Shown: positions 1 through 9,623 of the stretch, piece by piece | Numbering within the stretch: the stretch's first letter is position 1 | How the letters are laid out: each line of letters begins with the position of its first letter | NCBI RefSeq assembly: GCF_963677005.1 | Contig: NZ_OY781616.1 | Location: 1,185,501 to 1,249,500 of the forward strand | Direction of reading: 5' to 3' | Origin: Maridesulfovibrio sp. | GTDB taxonomy: Bacteria; Desulfobacterota; Desulfovibrionia; Desulfovibrionales; Desulfovibrionaceae | DNA: 64,000 bases | The notes under the pieces: model-generated | Told to the model about the DNA's origin: nothing | What the model saw: only the letters and a program-made list of their open reading frames with translations | Databases searched by the model: none | Program-made: the position numbers and the translations under genes

Positions 1-1026
1 GGTTTTGCGGGTATGTACCTTAAGGATATGAGCACGCCCCTGCACATCCGGAGTGGGAACCACAACCTGACGGTCGAAACGTCCGGGACGCAGCAGCGCC
101 GGGTCAAGAACGTCCGGTCTGTTGGTAGCGGCAATAAGAATTACCCCTTCGTTGGACTCGAAACCGTCCATCTCAACCAGCAACTGGTTAAGGGTCTGTT
201 CGCGTTCATCGTGACCGCCTCCGAGACCGGCACCGCGCTGACGACCGACAGCGTCGATTTCGTCAATAAAAATCAGACACGGAGCATTCTTCTTGCCCTG
301 AGTAAACAGGTCACGCACACGTGCAGCACCGACACCGACAAACATTTCGACAAAGTCGGAACCGGATATGGAGAAGAACGGCACACCGGCCTCTCCTGCA
401 ACAGCCCTTGCGAGCAGGGTTTTACCTGTTCCGGGGGGGCCCACCAGCAGAACACCTTTGGGTATGCGGCCACCGAGACGGGTGAACTTACGAGGTTCGC
501 TGAGGAACTGGACAACTTCTTCAAGCTCGTCCTTGGCCTCATCAACACCGGCAACATCCTCGAAAGTGACGCGCGCGGTTTCCTCGTTGATCATGCGGGC
601 ACGGGACCGACCGAAAGACATGGCCCCGCCACGACCTCCGCCGCCTCCCTGCATCTGGCGCATAAAAAAGATCCAAACCCCGACAAGCAAAAGCATCGGG
701 AACCACGATATAAACAAAGTCATATACCACGGGGCCTCTTCTTCAGGCTCCGCAACGACTTCTATTTTCTTCTTGATCAGGTTCTGGACGAGAGTGGGAT
801 CATCCGGATTATAGGTCACAAACCGTTTGTCACCTACCATTACCCCACTGATTTTCTGCCCCTGCATCTTGACCTGTATAACCTCTCCTTCGTCCACCTT
901 CATGAGGAAATCGGTATAGGAGAGTTTAAGCTGGGATGCCTGCGGCTGGTTGAAAAGATTGAACAGGACAATCATAACCAGCATGATCGTTACCCAGACC
1001 AAGAGATTCTTGGCAAAACTATTCAA
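1..1026 (-). CDS. ftsH: FtsH ATP-dependent zinc metalloprotease, N-terminal part (cut by window edge)
   Basis: Membrane-anchored AAA+ protease that degrades misfolded membrane and short-lived cytosolic proteins. The 342 visible residues contain a first membrane segment (about 7-26), a periplasmic domain, a second membrane segment (about 108-128) and the AAA module. The AAA module shows Walker A GPPGTGKT, Walker B FIDEID and the second region of homology [20 protein letters not shown]. The zinc-protease domain lies beyond the left edge. I place the start at a TTG because AAGGAG sits 7 bases upstream and the following residues ([10 protein letters not shown]) begin a typical FtsH leader; no upstream ATG fits. 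Family assignment is very secure. The start codon is an inference. Confidence 0.96.
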   Translation of the reverse strand, partial: MNSFAKNLLVWVTIMLVMIVLFNLFNQPQASQLKLSYTDFLMKVDEGEVIQVKMQGQKISGVMVGDKRFVTYNPDDPTLVQNLIKKKIEVVAEPEEEAPWYMTLFISWFPMLLLVGVWIFFMRQMQGGGGGRGGAMSFGRSRARMINEETARVTFEDVAGVDEAKDELEEVVQFLSEPRKFTRLGGRIPKGVLLVGPPGTGKTLLARAVAGEAGVPFFSISGSDFVEMFVGVGAARVRDLFTQGKKNAPCLIFIDEIDAVGRQRGAGLGGGHDEREQTLNQLLVEMDGFESNEGVILIAATNRPDVLDPALLRPGRFDRQVVVPTPDVQGRAHILKVHTRKT

Positions 1027-1220
1027 ATTAAAACTCCTTGATATGTTTCCGGCTTACAAGTCGGATATATTCTCCGCCAGGCCCGGATTTAATTTACATC
1101 AGCAGCTAGTTTCAATCAGCTATTAATAAGGTTAATTCGGCAAAAGGCAAGCCATTTAGAGAAATATTATTAATGCTTGCCCTCGGTTCATAAAATTGGT
1201 AGCTGATTTTTCTCTCCAAT

Positions 1221-1314
1221 GGAAGTGTATCGTCACCGGTGTGGCGCCTGGACTTCAAATCCAGTGGACGGGTTAACCCTCGTCGGTAGGTTCGACTCCT
1301 ATACACTTCCGCCA
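1221..1314 (+). tRNA. selC: tRNA-Sec (anticodon TCA)
   Basis: Selenocysteine tRNA. The 94-nt sequence has the long acceptor and extra arms typical of selC. It begins GGAAGTGTAT and ends with the complementary ATACACTTCC plus G and encoded CCA. The anticodon stem CTGGA/TCCAG carries loop CTTCAAA with anticodon TCA, which reads UGA. Much of the D-arm, anticodon arm and T-arm matches the well-known E. coli selC. It shows that the organism decodes UGA as selenocysteine; no selenoprotein gene is evident in the window. Confidence 0.96.
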
Positions 1315-1438
1315 CCTCATAACAAATTCCTTCAAATATTCTCGGTTTTTCGACCCGTACTGCGTTTTATCTTGCCCTGACTGATCAATGCTGTATTATT
1401 TACATTGAATATTGTTCAAAAACAACAGGAGAGAGAGG

Positions 1439-1828
1439 ATGACAGACTACGATCTCCATACCGGGATAGGCATCTTAGACAGCCAGCACCAGACTTTCCT
1501 GACTATTCTGGAAAAAATAAAGAATTGCGACCGTACCGACTCTGAAAAACTCGCAACCCTGATTGATGAACTTCATCTGTACACCCTTTATCATTTTGAA
1601 ACAGAAGAAAAATTACTCAAGGAAAGCAAGGTTGAAAATTTTGAAGCTCATCAGAAAAAACACAATCTTCTTACAGAAAAGATTGAAGAATATCGGCTTG
1701 AAAATCTGACCGACAGCTGCCTGCTTGCACAGGGAATGTGCGACTTTCTTGAAAAATGGCTCTTCGAACACATATTGGAAACAGACATGGTTGATCTGGC
1801 AAAGGTAAAGGCCGGGGAAAACCACTGA
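1439..1828 (+). CDS. bacteriohemerythrin
   Basis: Single-domain, 129-residue O2-binding protein with a non-heme di-iron site. It is probably an oxygen scavenger or sensor in this anaerobe. All seven expected ligands are visible with canonical spacing: H17 (DSQHQ), H52 and E56 (HFETE), H71 and H75 (HQKKH), and H111 and D116 (HILETD). The ATG at 1439 is preceded by AGGAGAGAGAGG. An in-frame start nine codons upstream is possible but has no ribosome-binding site. There is no signal peptide, so it is cytoplasmic. It stands alone between tRNA-Sec and the convergent argH. Confidence 0.93.
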   Translation: MTDYDLHTGIGILDSQHQTFLTILEKIKNCDRTDSEKLATLIDELHLYTLYHFETEEKLLKESKVENFEAHQKKHNLLTEKIEEYRLENLTDSCLLAQGMCDFLEKWLFEHILETDMVDLAKVKAGENH

Positions 1829-1865
1829 CTGCAAAGTGGAATCCCCCGGTTGGAATACTCTTAAA

Positions 1866-3254
1866 TTATGATTTGGGCTGAATCCATTCCCGGAGTTCGG
1901 CCAACTGTGCGGAAACCGATTCCGGACCGGTGCTCCCGGGAGAAACCCTGCGGCGGACCGCGGCATCGTACGAAAGGACCTCGAAAACGTCTTCTTCAAT
2001 CCTGTCGGAAAAAGTCTTCAGTTCGTCAAGGCTCATGTCCTCAAGTCCGCGACCTTCCTCTTCCGCCCGTGCAACAGCAGAGCCGGTAATGTGGTGCGCT
2101 TCACGGAAAGGAATACCCTTGCCCACAAGATAATCAGCAAGCTCGGTGGCATTAAGGAATCCCTTCTTCAGGGCATCACGCATATTTTCCGGCTTGAACT
2201 CCATTGCCGTCATCATATCAGCCATGATGGAAACCGAAGCCAGCACGGTCTTGTCGCAATCGAAAAAAGGTTCCTTGTCTTCCTGCATATCCCTGTTGTA
2301 GGCAAGCGGAAGTCCTTTACAGGTAGTCATCAGTGAAATGAGGTCACCGAAAACCCTTCCGGTTTTACCGCGCATCAGTTCGCACACATCCGGATTTTTC
2401 TTCTGCGGCATAATGGACGATCCGGTCGAAAACTCATCCGGCAGACGGACAAAACCGAAACAGGGGTTGGCCCAGATGATAAGTTCCTCGCAGATGCGGC
2501 TAAGATGGGTCATGATCAAGCTGCCGGTAAACATGGCTTCCATGACGAAATCGCGGTCGGAAACAGCATCAAGGCTGTTGCGGAAAGTTTCGCTCATGCC
2601 CAGGCTTTTTGCCGAAGACGAAGGATTCAGCGGATATGTGGTCCCGGCCAGAGCGGCAGCTCCCAGCGGACATACATCCGCCCTTCTCAGGCAATCTTCC
2701 ACCCGGCTGTAATCGCGCTTGAACATCCAAGCATAAGCCAGCATGTGATGAGCAAGGCTTACTGGCTGGGCAGGCTGCATATGTGTATATCCGGGCAAAA
2801 GCACATCCGTGTTTTCACCGGCCTTTTCCGCAAAACTTTTCACGAGTCTGACAAGAGCCTCTCTCCATGCTTCAAGGGAACGCAGGACATGCAGACGAAA
2901 ATCGGTCGCCACCTGATCGTTCCTACTGCGCCCGGTATGCAGCTTGCCGCCAACGGCACCGACTATTTCAGTCAGTCGGCTCTCAATATTCATATGGAGA
3001 TCTTCCATCTCCCTTTTCCATTCAAATTTACCGGACTCGATCTCCTGAAGAACCGTATCCAGCCCTTTGATGAGAGTTTCGGCCTCTTCGGAGGTCAGCA
3101 CTCCCTGCTCGGCCAGCATTTTTGCATGGGCCTGAGAACCTGCGATATCTTCACGATAAAGGTTCCGGTCATAACTTACGGATTCGGTATATTCCTCAAC
3201 AGATGCCGCGGTCTTGCGGGCGAATCTTCCACCCCAGAGTTTATTGTCAGCCAT
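1866..3254 (-). CDS. argH: argininosuccinate lyase
   Basis: Last enzyme of arginine synthesis: cleaves argininosuccinate to arginine and fumarate. It is 462 residues, the usual length. It carries the fumarase/lyase-superfamily signature [11 protein letters not shown] at about residue 280 with the catalytic serine loop, and the N-terminal LWGGRF typical of ArgH. The ATG follows AGAGGT. It lies downstream of argG on the same strand, but a 450-bp gap with an argG terminator and a repeat element separates them, so argH is probably transcribed separately. Confidence 0.98.
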   Translation of the reverse strand: MADNKLWGGRFARKTAASVEEYTESVSYDRNLYREDIAGSQAHAKMLAEQGVLTSEEAETLIKGLDTVLQEIESGKFEWKREMEDLHMNIESRLTEIVGAVGGKLHTGRSRNDQVATDFRLHVLRSLEAWREALVRLVKSFAEKAGENTDVLLPGYTHMQPAQPVSLAHHMLAYAWMFKRDYSRVEDCLRRADVCPLGAAALAGTTYPLNPSSSAKSLGMSETFRNSLDAVSDRDFVMEAMFTGSLIMTHLSRICEELIIWANPCFGFVRLPDEFSTGSSIMPQKKNPDVCELMRGKTGRVFGDLISLMTTCKGLPLAYNRDMQEDKEPFFDCDKTVLASVSIMADMMTAMEFKPENMRDALKKGFLNATELADYLVGKGIPFREAHHITGSAVARAEEEGRGLEDMSLDELKTFSDRIEEDVFEVLSYDAAVRRRVSPGSTGPESVSAQLAELREWIQPKS

Positions 3255-3657
3255 TGCTACCTCTTTTTTACGTCCGGTACGACTAACGGCATGGTGCCGC
3301 TGTGTATGATTTCTATATTTGACGCTTTGATGCGCTGCGCGCTTTTAATATATTTGATTTCGCCGTCGGCTGCCTCGCAGGGCGCATCTCTGCTCTCAAC
3401 AGAGAGCTAAAACAAAAACATAGCTTTTTGTTTTAGCGACTGTAAGGCCTGCCGGGGCCTCAAACTCTTTTGCAAAAGGGCTTGAGAATCCCAAAACCTT
3501 CCGTTAAGGCTTTGCCACTTCATTTGGCAAAACATTACTTTCATAAAATATTCAAGTTATGCCTTCACAACCTGCTTTAATTATACCCAAAAACCGTAAT
3601 ACGGTTGATAAAATAAAAACCCTGCCGTCAGCTGAGTCAGCATGCCGGGCAGGATAG
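3255..3657. repeat. argG-argH intergenic region with a structured, degenerate repeat-like element
   Basis: No gene is supported here. The stretch is rich in inverted repeats. There is a perfect 13-bp stem GCTAAAACAAAAA/TTTTTGTTTTAGC at 3406-3418 and 3425-3437, a CTTTTGCAAAAG palindrome near 3466-3477, and TTTGCCA/TGGCAAA around 3511-3531. The mix of a CAAAAGGG motif with GGCAGCCGACGGCG-type segments resembles intergenic repeats I associate with Desulfovibrio genomes. That association is from memory and a genome-wide copy count was not possible. A shorter hairpin pair of similar style occurs at 36007-36027. Confidence 0.45.
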
Positions 3658-3662
3658 TGAAA

Positions 3663-3691
3663 ACCCGGACGGGCCTTGGGTCCGTCCGGGT
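3663..3691 (-). terminator. intrinsic terminator of argG
   Basis: A GC-rich stem, ACCCGGACGGGCC paired with GGTCCGTCCGGGT around a TTG loop, lies 12 bases after the argG stop. On the minus strand it is followed by TTTTC. Confidence 0.8.
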
Positions 3692-3703
3692 AAATAAACC
3701 ATA

Positions 3704-4933
3704 TTAATCTTCTACATCGGATTCTTTGATCCAATTGGAGCCCGAAGAGGTTTTGCCCTTGAGTCTCAGTCCTACCAGCTTGATGAAGCCTTCGGCATCC
3801 TTCTGGTTGTAGACTTCGTCTTCCTCAAAGGTTGCGAGGTCTTCACGGTACAGAGAGTACGGAGACTTGCGGCCTTCAGGGATAACATTACCCTTGTAAA
3901 GCTTTACACGAACCGTTCCGGTTATGGTCTTCTGGGTTTCATCGATCATGGCCTGAAGCGCAATGCGTTCCGGTGCATACCAGAATCCATTGTAAAGCAT
4001 TTCGGCATATCTGGGAATCAGGCTGTCGCGCAGGTGCATTACTTCACGGTCCATGCACAATCCTTCAAGGTCGCGATGGGCAGCGTGGATGATCGTTCCG
4101 CCGGGGGTCTCGTACACACCGCGAGATTTCATGCCGACGAACCGGTTTTCAACCATGTCCACACGACCGATACCGTGCTTGCCGCCTACTTCATTCAGCT
4201 TTTCCACAAGAGCAGCCGGAGAATACTTGATTCCGTTGATGGCAACGGGATCACCCTTTTCAAAATCAATGGTGATTATTTCAGGCTCATCCGGTGCTTT
4301 TTCAATGGGGGTGCAATAACGGTAGGATTCCGGGGACGGAGCGTTCCAGGGATCTTCCAGTTCAGCACCTTCAAAGCTCACGTGAAGCAGGTTGGCATCC
4401 ATGGACCAGGGTTTCTTGCGGTTTACCGGGATGGGAATACCGTTCTCCTCTGCAAAGGCCATGAGATCGGTACGGGACTTGAGGTCCCATTCACGCCAGG
4501 GAGCAATTGTCTTGAGTTTGGGGTCCATGCCCATGGCTCCCAGTTCAAACCGGACCTGGTCATTGCCCTTTCCGGTTGCACCGTGGGCAACGGCCTGTGC
4601 TCCTTCGCTTTCCGCAATCTCAACCAGTCTCTTGGCGATCAGCGGACGAGCGATGGAAGTTCCAAGCAGGTAACGGCCTTCATAAATAGCCCCGGCGCGA
4701 AACGCGGGAAAAATAAAATCGCGGGCGAACTCTTCCCTGAGGTCTTCAACATAGGCCTTGGTGGCACCGGTATTGAGGGCTTTTTCCTCAATGCCGTCCA
4801 GTTCTTCGCCCTGACCGAGGTCTGCGGTGAGAGTGATTACTTCGCAGTTATATTCCTTCTTGATCCATTTCAGGATGATGGAGGTATCAAGACCGCCGGA
4901 ATAAGCCAATACTACTTTTTCGATTTTGCTCAT
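3704..4933 (-). CDS. argG: argininosuccinate synthase
   Basis: Joins citrulline and aspartate with ATP to give argininosuccinate in arginine synthesis. It has 409 residues and the N-type ATP pyrophosphatase P-loop AYSGGLDTS at residues 9-17. Further hallmarks include the [14 protein letters not shown] block that binds citrulline/aspartate and [22 protein letters not shown] follows AGAGGA. It is 138 bp downstream of argF with no obvious terminator between them, so argF and argG may be co-transcribed. A strong terminator follows argG. Confidence 0.98.
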   Translation of the reverse strand: MSKIEKVVLAYSGGLDTSIILKWIKKEYNCEVITLTADLGQGEELDGIEEKALNTGATKAYVEDLREEFARDFIFPAFRAGAIYEGRYLLGTSIARPLIAKRLVEIAESEGAQAVAHGATGKGNDQVRFELGAMGMDPKLKTIAPWREWDLKSRTDLMAFAEENGIPIPVNRKKPWSMDANLLHVSFEGAELEDPWNAPSPESYRYCTPIEKAPDEPEIITIDFEKGDPVAINGIKYSPAALVEKLNEVGGKHGIGRVDMVENRFVGMKSRGVYETPGGTIIHAAHRDLEGLCMDREVMHLRDSLIPRYAEMLYNGFWYAPERIALQAMIDETQKTITGTVRVKLYKGNVIPEGRKSPYSLYREDLATFEEDEVYNQKDAEGFIKLVGLRLKGKTSSGSNWIKESDVED

Positions 4934-5071
4934 TTTAACAATCCTCTTGATTACAAATATCTCCGACCGGATCTCCGGGACTCAATTTCAGGTCAGCCCT
5001 GCCTACAAGCGAAATATCCGCATTCTGCGGCAGCGCCTGAAACAAACCGAAGCCGTCATTAATTACATCTA

Positions 5072-6049
5072 TTATTCAACAGTATGCATATGGGGAACGG
5101 CCTGTACCGGGCCAAGAACCCTGGATACGGCTTCCAGATCAACTTCAAGACCGTTTACAGCCCATTCGAGAATGGCTTTCTGCATATGCAGCCTGTTCTC
5201 GGCCTGATCATAAATAATGGAGTTTGGTCCATCCAGAACTTCAGCGGTCACTTCCTCTCCGCGATGGGCGGGCAGACAGTGCATGATCTTGCAATCCGGA
5301 TCAGCATGCTTGAGCAGTTCCGCATTGACCTGATAGCCGTCAAAAGCGATTTCACGCTTTTTCTGCTCTTCTTCCTGTCCCATGGAAGCGAACACGTCGG
5401 TGTTCACGTAATGTGCGCCCTTCACAGCTTCCACCGGATCATAGCTGAGGTTGATCTTCGCCCCCATGGACAGTGCCCGGGAAAGAATATCACGATCAGG
5501 CTCGTAACCTTTGGGGAAAGCCATGGTCAGGTAGAACGGGAAATAAATTGCCGCGTTTATCCATGAGTGGGCCATGTTGTTGCCGTCTCCCACCCAGGCC
5601 ACGTGCACCTTGTTAAGGTCCGGGGTCCGCTCATAGATGGTCAGCATATCGCTCAGCACCTGACAGGGATGATATCTGTCTGTAAGTGCGTTGATAACCG
5701 GAATGGAGGCATTATCCGCAAGGGTGCGCACCTTTTCCTGACCGAAAGTACGTACAACCAGGGCATCCGCATAGCGGGAAAGGACCTGCGCGGTATCTTC
5801 AAGCGGTTCACTTCTTCCAAGCTGGGATTCGGCTGGAGTCATAAAGACGGAGTGACCGCCGAGCTGCTCAATGGCAATATCAAAGGAAACCCTTGTACGG
5901 GTGGACGCCTTCTCAAAGATAAGAATAACGGTTTTCCCGGCAAGGGAATCATTTTGAATCTTGTTATCTTTCAGCTCTTTCGCCCGCAGCAGCAGCTGGC
6001 CGAGTTCTGAACGGGGAACATCGTTTATTTTCAGAAGATTTCTGATCAT
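5072..6049 (-). CDS. argF: ornithine carbamoyltransferase
   Basis: Transfers the carbamoyl group to ornithine, giving citrulline. It is 325 residues. The carbamoyl-phosphate site STRTRVSF, the ornithine-side HPCQVLSD and the C-terminal HCLPAHRGEE are all present, which separates it from aspartate carbamoyltransferase. ATG follows TTGGAG. It heads the minus-strand argF-argG series, followed by argH; the early arginine genes are not in the window. Confidence 0.97.
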   Translation of the reverse strand: MIRNLLKINDVPRSELGQLLLRAKELKDNKIQNDSLAGKTVILIFEKASTRTRVSFDIAIEQLGGHSVFMTPAESQLGRSEPLEDTAQVLSRYADALVVRTFGQEKVRTLADNASIPVINALTDRYHPCQVLSDMLTIYERTPDLNKVHVAWVGDGNNMAHSWINAAIYFPFYLTMAFPKGYEPDRDILSRALSMGAKINLSYDPVEAVKGAHYVNTDVFASMGQEEEQKKREIAFDGYQVNAELLKHADPDCKIMHCLPAHRGEEVTAEVLDGPNSIIYDQAENRLHMQKAILEWAVNGLEVDLEAVSRVLGPVQAVPHMHTVE

Positions 6050-6253
6050 CGTTAAACTCCAATAAATTCTTTAGGTGAGCCTGTTCCCGCCGCTTGAAAA
6101 CGGCAGTCGGGAATTATTGCGCAGAAGGCCCGCCGTTGTAAACAATAAAATAGTGTGATCACCAGTGAAAACACGGGACAGATAAGGTACTTTCCATAGG
6201 CAGCACATGGTCGGCTTAAGAAAAAACCGTGCTGCAGGATACGGGCTGGTTTC

Positions 6254-6712
6254 TTAAAAGAACCAACCCGGAATTCGCTGCCGGAATTCAGCGGAAACGG
6301 ATTCGACAGCGAGATCGGTAAGTGAATACATTTCAGTCCCGTGATCATACCCGGCAAGATGCAGCAGGGCATGAGCCAGCAGCCTTGAGGTATGCTCTTC
6401 CGGCAGTTGGCCGTAGAGCCGTGTTTCACGTGCAAGAGTATTGACTGACAAGACGATCTCTCCAAGAAATCTGTTTACATCCGGATCTGGATTTTCGGAA
6501 AAAGGAAAACTTAATACGTTGGTGGGCCCCACACAGCCCAGAAATTCTTCGTTGATAACGGAAATTGCCGAATCATCAACTATTTTAAGGTCAAAGTCAA
6601 AGCAGTCCAGACCGAGCACGTTCAGAAGCATTCCGGAAAGACGGACAAGCTCCTGCCTGCTCAAGGGGAATTCGGCCAGAGGCAGGCACTCCATACTGAG
6701 GTTCACGCCCAC
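6254..6712 (-). CDS. ybeY: endoribonuclease YbeY (16S rRNA maturation)
   Basis: Zinc-dependent single-strand RNase needed for 16S rRNA 3'-end maturation and ribosome quality control. The H3xH5xH metal motif is intact as HALLHLAGYDH, and GPTNVLSFPF is the usual upstream block. I favour the GTG at 6712, just after the phoH stop, because AGGAG lies 9 bases before it inside the phoH end. An ATG at 6730 would overlap phoH by 16 bases and add six residues. The tight phoH-ybeY pairing is conserved in many bacteria and implies translational coupling. Confidence 0.93.
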   Translation of the reverse strand: MGVNLSMECLPLAEFPLSRQELVRLSGMLLNVLGLDCFDFDLKIVDDSAISVINEEFLGCVGPTNVLSFPFSENPDPDVNRFLGEIVLSVNTLARETRLYGQLPEEHTSRLLAHALLHLAGYDHGTEMYSLTDLAVESVSAEFRQRIPGWFF

Positions 6713-6714
6713 TG

Positions 6715-7692
6715 CTACTTGCTCCTGCATTCATAGGAGTCGTAGGCCTTGACGATTCGAGCGACAAGGGGATGTCTTATGACATCCGTATCTTCGAAAT
6801 GTATAAAACTGACCCCGTAGACATCGCGCAGAATGTTGCAGGCATCCACAAGCCCCGAAGGTTCGTTGCCGGGCAGGTCTATCTGGGTGATATCCCCGGT
6901 GATGACCGCTCTGGACCCGAATCCCAGCCGGGTGATGAACATTTTCATCTGCTCGCGGGTTGTATTCTGCGCTTCGTCCAGAATAACGAACGCGTTCGAA
7001 AGAGTCCGGCCGCGCATGAATGCCAGCGGTGCTATCTCAATGATGTTTTCCTCAATCATCTCCTGCACGCGGTTGAAATCGAGCATATCGTACAGGGCAT
7101 CATAAAGCGGGCGCATATACGGGTTGACCTTATCCACAAGATCACCGGGCAGAAAACCCAGCTTTTCACCGGCTTCCACAGCGGGGCGGGTAAGAATTAT
7201 CTTTTTTACTTCCTTGCGCTGCAACGCATAAACGGCCATGGCCACGGCAATATAGGTCTTTCCGGTTCCGGCCGGACCTACGGAAAAGACCATATCGTTT
7301 TCACGGATGGCGGAAAAATACGCCCTTTGTGTTAGCGTACGCGGAGTAAGCGTTTTCTTGGGGGAAACGGCAAAGAGCTCATCCCGGAAAATCTTGATCA
7401 GATCTGCGGAAGGATCGCGGCAAAGGATTCTGTAGGCCGCTTCCACATCCTGCGGAAAAACTTCCTTGCCGGATTTGAGAAGTGAATAGAGCTGAGTGAA
7501 GGACTTGGCTACGGGATCAATCAGTTCCTCGTTTTCAGCGATAAGCATGATCGAATTGCCGCGACTTTCTATCCTGACCCCGGAATGACGTGACAGAAGC
7601 TCAAGATTGGAATTCTGCGCACCGAAAAGAACGCTTGCCAGCCCGCCGTCTTCGAATTCAAGTTTGACCCGTACTTTATCTTTATCCGCCAT
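6715..7692 (-). CDS. PhoH-like ATPase (YbeZ family)
   Basis: P-loop ATPase of the PhoH/YbeZ family, usually encoded next to ybeY and thought to work with it in RNA metabolism. It is 325 residues. An N-terminal region of about 90 residues precedes the PhoH domain, which contains Walker A GPAGTGKT, TRPAVEAGEKLGFLPGDL, Walker B VILDEAQN and the GDITQIDLP switch motif. The precise biochemical role of the family is unsettled. The gene leads the phoH-ybeY pair. Confidence 0.93.
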   Translation of the reverse strand: MADKDKVRVKLEFEDGGLASVLFGAQNSNLELLSRHSGVRIESRGNSIMLIAENEELIDPVAKSFTQLYSLLKSGKEVFPQDVEAAYRILCRDPSADLIKIFRDELFAVSPKKTLTPRTLTQRAYFSAIRENDMVFSVGPAGTGKTYIAVAMAVYALQRKEVKKIILTRPAVEAGEKLGFLPGDLVDKVNPYMRPLYDALYDMLDFNRVQEMIEENIIEIAPLAFMRGRTLSNAFVILDEAQNTTREQMKMFITRLGFGSRAVITGDITQIDLPGNEPSGLVDACNILRDVYGVSFIHFEDTDVIRHPLVARIVKAYDSYECRSK

Positions 7693-7779
7693 TAATTTTT
7701 AACCTGCATATTTTTTTGAGCAAGAAATAAGGCAGGAACAAATATTATGCAACAGATCAAAAGGTAAAAAAAAGATTAA

Positions 7780-8147
7780 CTAGTGCTCAAGCAGATCATC
7801 CACAGCATCAAGAATGGCTTTGGAGTTGAAAGGCTTCGTGAAAGTATACTTTACTCCGAACATTTTTATCCAGTCCAGCGAATCATAGTTGGCCGAGGAA
7901 CTGCCTCCGGAAACAGCTATTATCTTCACCTTCGGATTTTCCTTCATCAGTTCCCGCACGGTCTGCACGCCTTCTTTTTCCGGCATGAAAATATCGGTAA
8001 TGACCAGATCAATCAAACTGCTGTCGTAATTACGGACGGCTTTTGCGCCGTCCTCCGCCTCAGAAACCTGATGGCCTTCCTTTTCAGCATTGCCCTGAGA
8101 ACCTGGCGAGAAATCGGATCATCATCTACGACGAGAATCCTGGGCAT
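7780..8147 (-). pseudogene. CheY-like receiver protein interrupted by a single-base frameshift
   Basis: Stand-alone response-regulator receiver domain. The first reading frame starts at ATG 8147 after AAGGAG and gives MPRILVVDDDPISRQVLRAML, the beta1 acidic cluster, then runs to a stop after 44 codons. A second frame resumes from about position 8080 with EGHQVSEAEDGAKAV, the phosphoacceptor block LVITDIFMPEKEG and the late lysine block FTKPFNSK. Restoring one A in the AAAA run at 8081-8084 (minus-strand sense) rejoins them into a normal 122-residue receiver. It is either a true mutation or a sequencing undercall; the output partner is unknown. Confidence 0.85.
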
Positions 8148-8267
8148 ATCCAAACTCCTTTAAACAAACAATCATGAACATTACTATACCTACCTGTGAG
8201 CCCGGACGAGGCTTTATTATAGCAACTAACTTCATTGAAATTTAATTTCAAGGGTTATGTGAAAAAG

Positions 8268-9434
8268 TTACCCTCTTCCCCTGGCACTACCTTTGAATAT
8301 TTCGTACTCCAACAGCCTGCACTCTATCTTGGCATTGAAAAAAACCAGCCTGCGTGATGCCCGGAGTCCTATGAACTTGGCAAGGTCCAGATTCCCGGTA
8401 AAAATGTAGCCCCTGTAGCCCTGACATTTATTCTTTAGAAAATCACCAATGCCGGCATAGATTTTTTCAAGTTTTGTAACGTTTCCGAGCCGCTCTCCGT
8501 ATTCAGGGTTCATCATCACTATACCGCCGCCATCGGGAATATCCGTATCCCTGAAGTCACATACATCAAACCGGATGTGATGTTCAACACCGGCAGCGCG
8601 GGCATTCTTGCGGGCGGCCTCCACTGCTTCAGAATCAATATCGGTCGCAATTATCTGCCCTTTCAGGGAAGTCCGCTCACGATCTTCGGCCTCAATGCAG
8701 AGATTTTCCCAGTATTCGGGATTGAATCCCGGAATCTTCATGAAAGCGAATTCCTCACGCATAAGCCCCGGAGCGCCGTTCAGCGCGATGAGAGCAGCTT
8801 CTATGGCCAATGTACCGCTTCCGCACATGGGTGATATGAAATTGCCCTGCCCGTGCCAGCCGGATGCGCGGATCAAAGTGGCGGCAAGAGTCTCCTGAAG
8901 CGGTGCCTTGTGGGGCAGCTTACGATACCCTCTGCGGGAAAGGGGAATACCGGACGTATCAAGATAGACCGTGCATTCGTCATCACGCCAGTGCAGAAAA
9001 ACAATCGTACCGGACATATCCGGCCCGGATGAAGGCCGACGCCCGCTTTTTTCCCGAATGCGGTCTACAATGGCATCCTTGACCCTGACATTGGCAAACC
9101 GGGAATCGTTGACTGTTTCCGTTCTAACCGAAGAAGTCACGGTAAGGTATCCGTCCGGCTCGATTATGCGCTCCCAGACCATCTCTCTGACCTGTTCATA
9201 CAATTGGTCAGGCGTTGCCGCGGTAAAACGCTTGAGCTGATACAGAATCCGATGCCCGCAACGTACCCAGAGGTTGAGACGCATGCAGTCGTTGAGCGAG
9301 CCCTTTATCTCCACACCGGCCGGGAGCTCGGCCCTTACTTTGAATCCAAGACGGCCTATTTCATCGGCAAGATAAGGGGTGAAACCTTTGGGGCAGGTTG
9401 CAAGCACAACACTTTTACGTTCAAAATCAAGCAT
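8268..9434 (-). CDS. THUMP-domain class I SAM RNA methyltransferase (RlmL N-domain/YpsC type)
   Basis: Predicted 23S rRNA guanine-N2 methyltransferase related to the N-terminal half of E. coli RlmKL. Order: an N-terminal ferredoxin-like/THUMP region (about 1-165, with the DSRFANVRVKDAIVDRIREK block), then a Rossmann methyltransferase with PMCGSGTLAIEAALIA (SAM-binding) and ATDIDSEAVEAARKNA. The catalytic motif reads NPEYGERLG rather than the common NPPYGERLG. Length is 388 residues; the RlmK half is absent. ATG follows AGAGGT. The exact target guanine is not provable from sequence. Confidence 0.88.
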   Translation of the reverse strand: MLDFERKSVVLATCPKGFTPYLADEIGRLGFKVRAELPAGVEIKGSLNDCMRLNLWVRCGHRILYQLKRFTAATPDQLYEQVREMVWERIIEPDGYLTVTSSVRTETVNDSRFANVRVKDAIVDRIREKSGRRPSSGPDMSGTIVFLHWRDDECTVYLDTSGIPLSRRGYRKLPHKAPLQETLAATLIRASGWHGQGNFISPMCGSGTLAIEAALIALNGAPGLMREEFAFMKIPGFNPEYWENLCIEAEDRERTSLKGQIIATDIDSEAVEAARKNARAAGVEHHIRFDVCDFRDTDIPDGGGIVMMNPEYGERLGNVTKLEKIYAGIGDFLKNKCQGYRGYIFTGNLDLAKFIGLRASRRLVFFNAKIECRLLEYEIFKGSARGRG

Positions 9435-9560
9435 ATATACCTCTTAAACAATTTGGCTGGAAGCGTGAAATATCTCTAAAACACGAGCTCAATGAGCTTA
9501 GTTCTTTTACAATTCAATTTCGCCGCAGGCATAATCCGACACTACATGGTTCGGCCGCAT

Positions 9561-9594
9561 AAAAAAAGGCCCTGCCGCAAGAGAGCAGAGCCTT
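9561..9594 (-). terminator. intrinsic terminator of putP
   Basis: The stem AAGGCTCTGC/GCAGGGCCTT (one mismatch) on the minus strand is followed by a run of T, 30 bases after the putP stop. Confidence 0.85.
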
Positions 9595-9623
9595 ATAAAC
9601 TCCATGCCGAGAAACCTCAACCC

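Noticed and set aside
13-1041. Long plus-strand open frame opposite ftsH
   Set aside because: The minus strand encodes textbook FtsH motifs; the plus frame has no recognisable domain.
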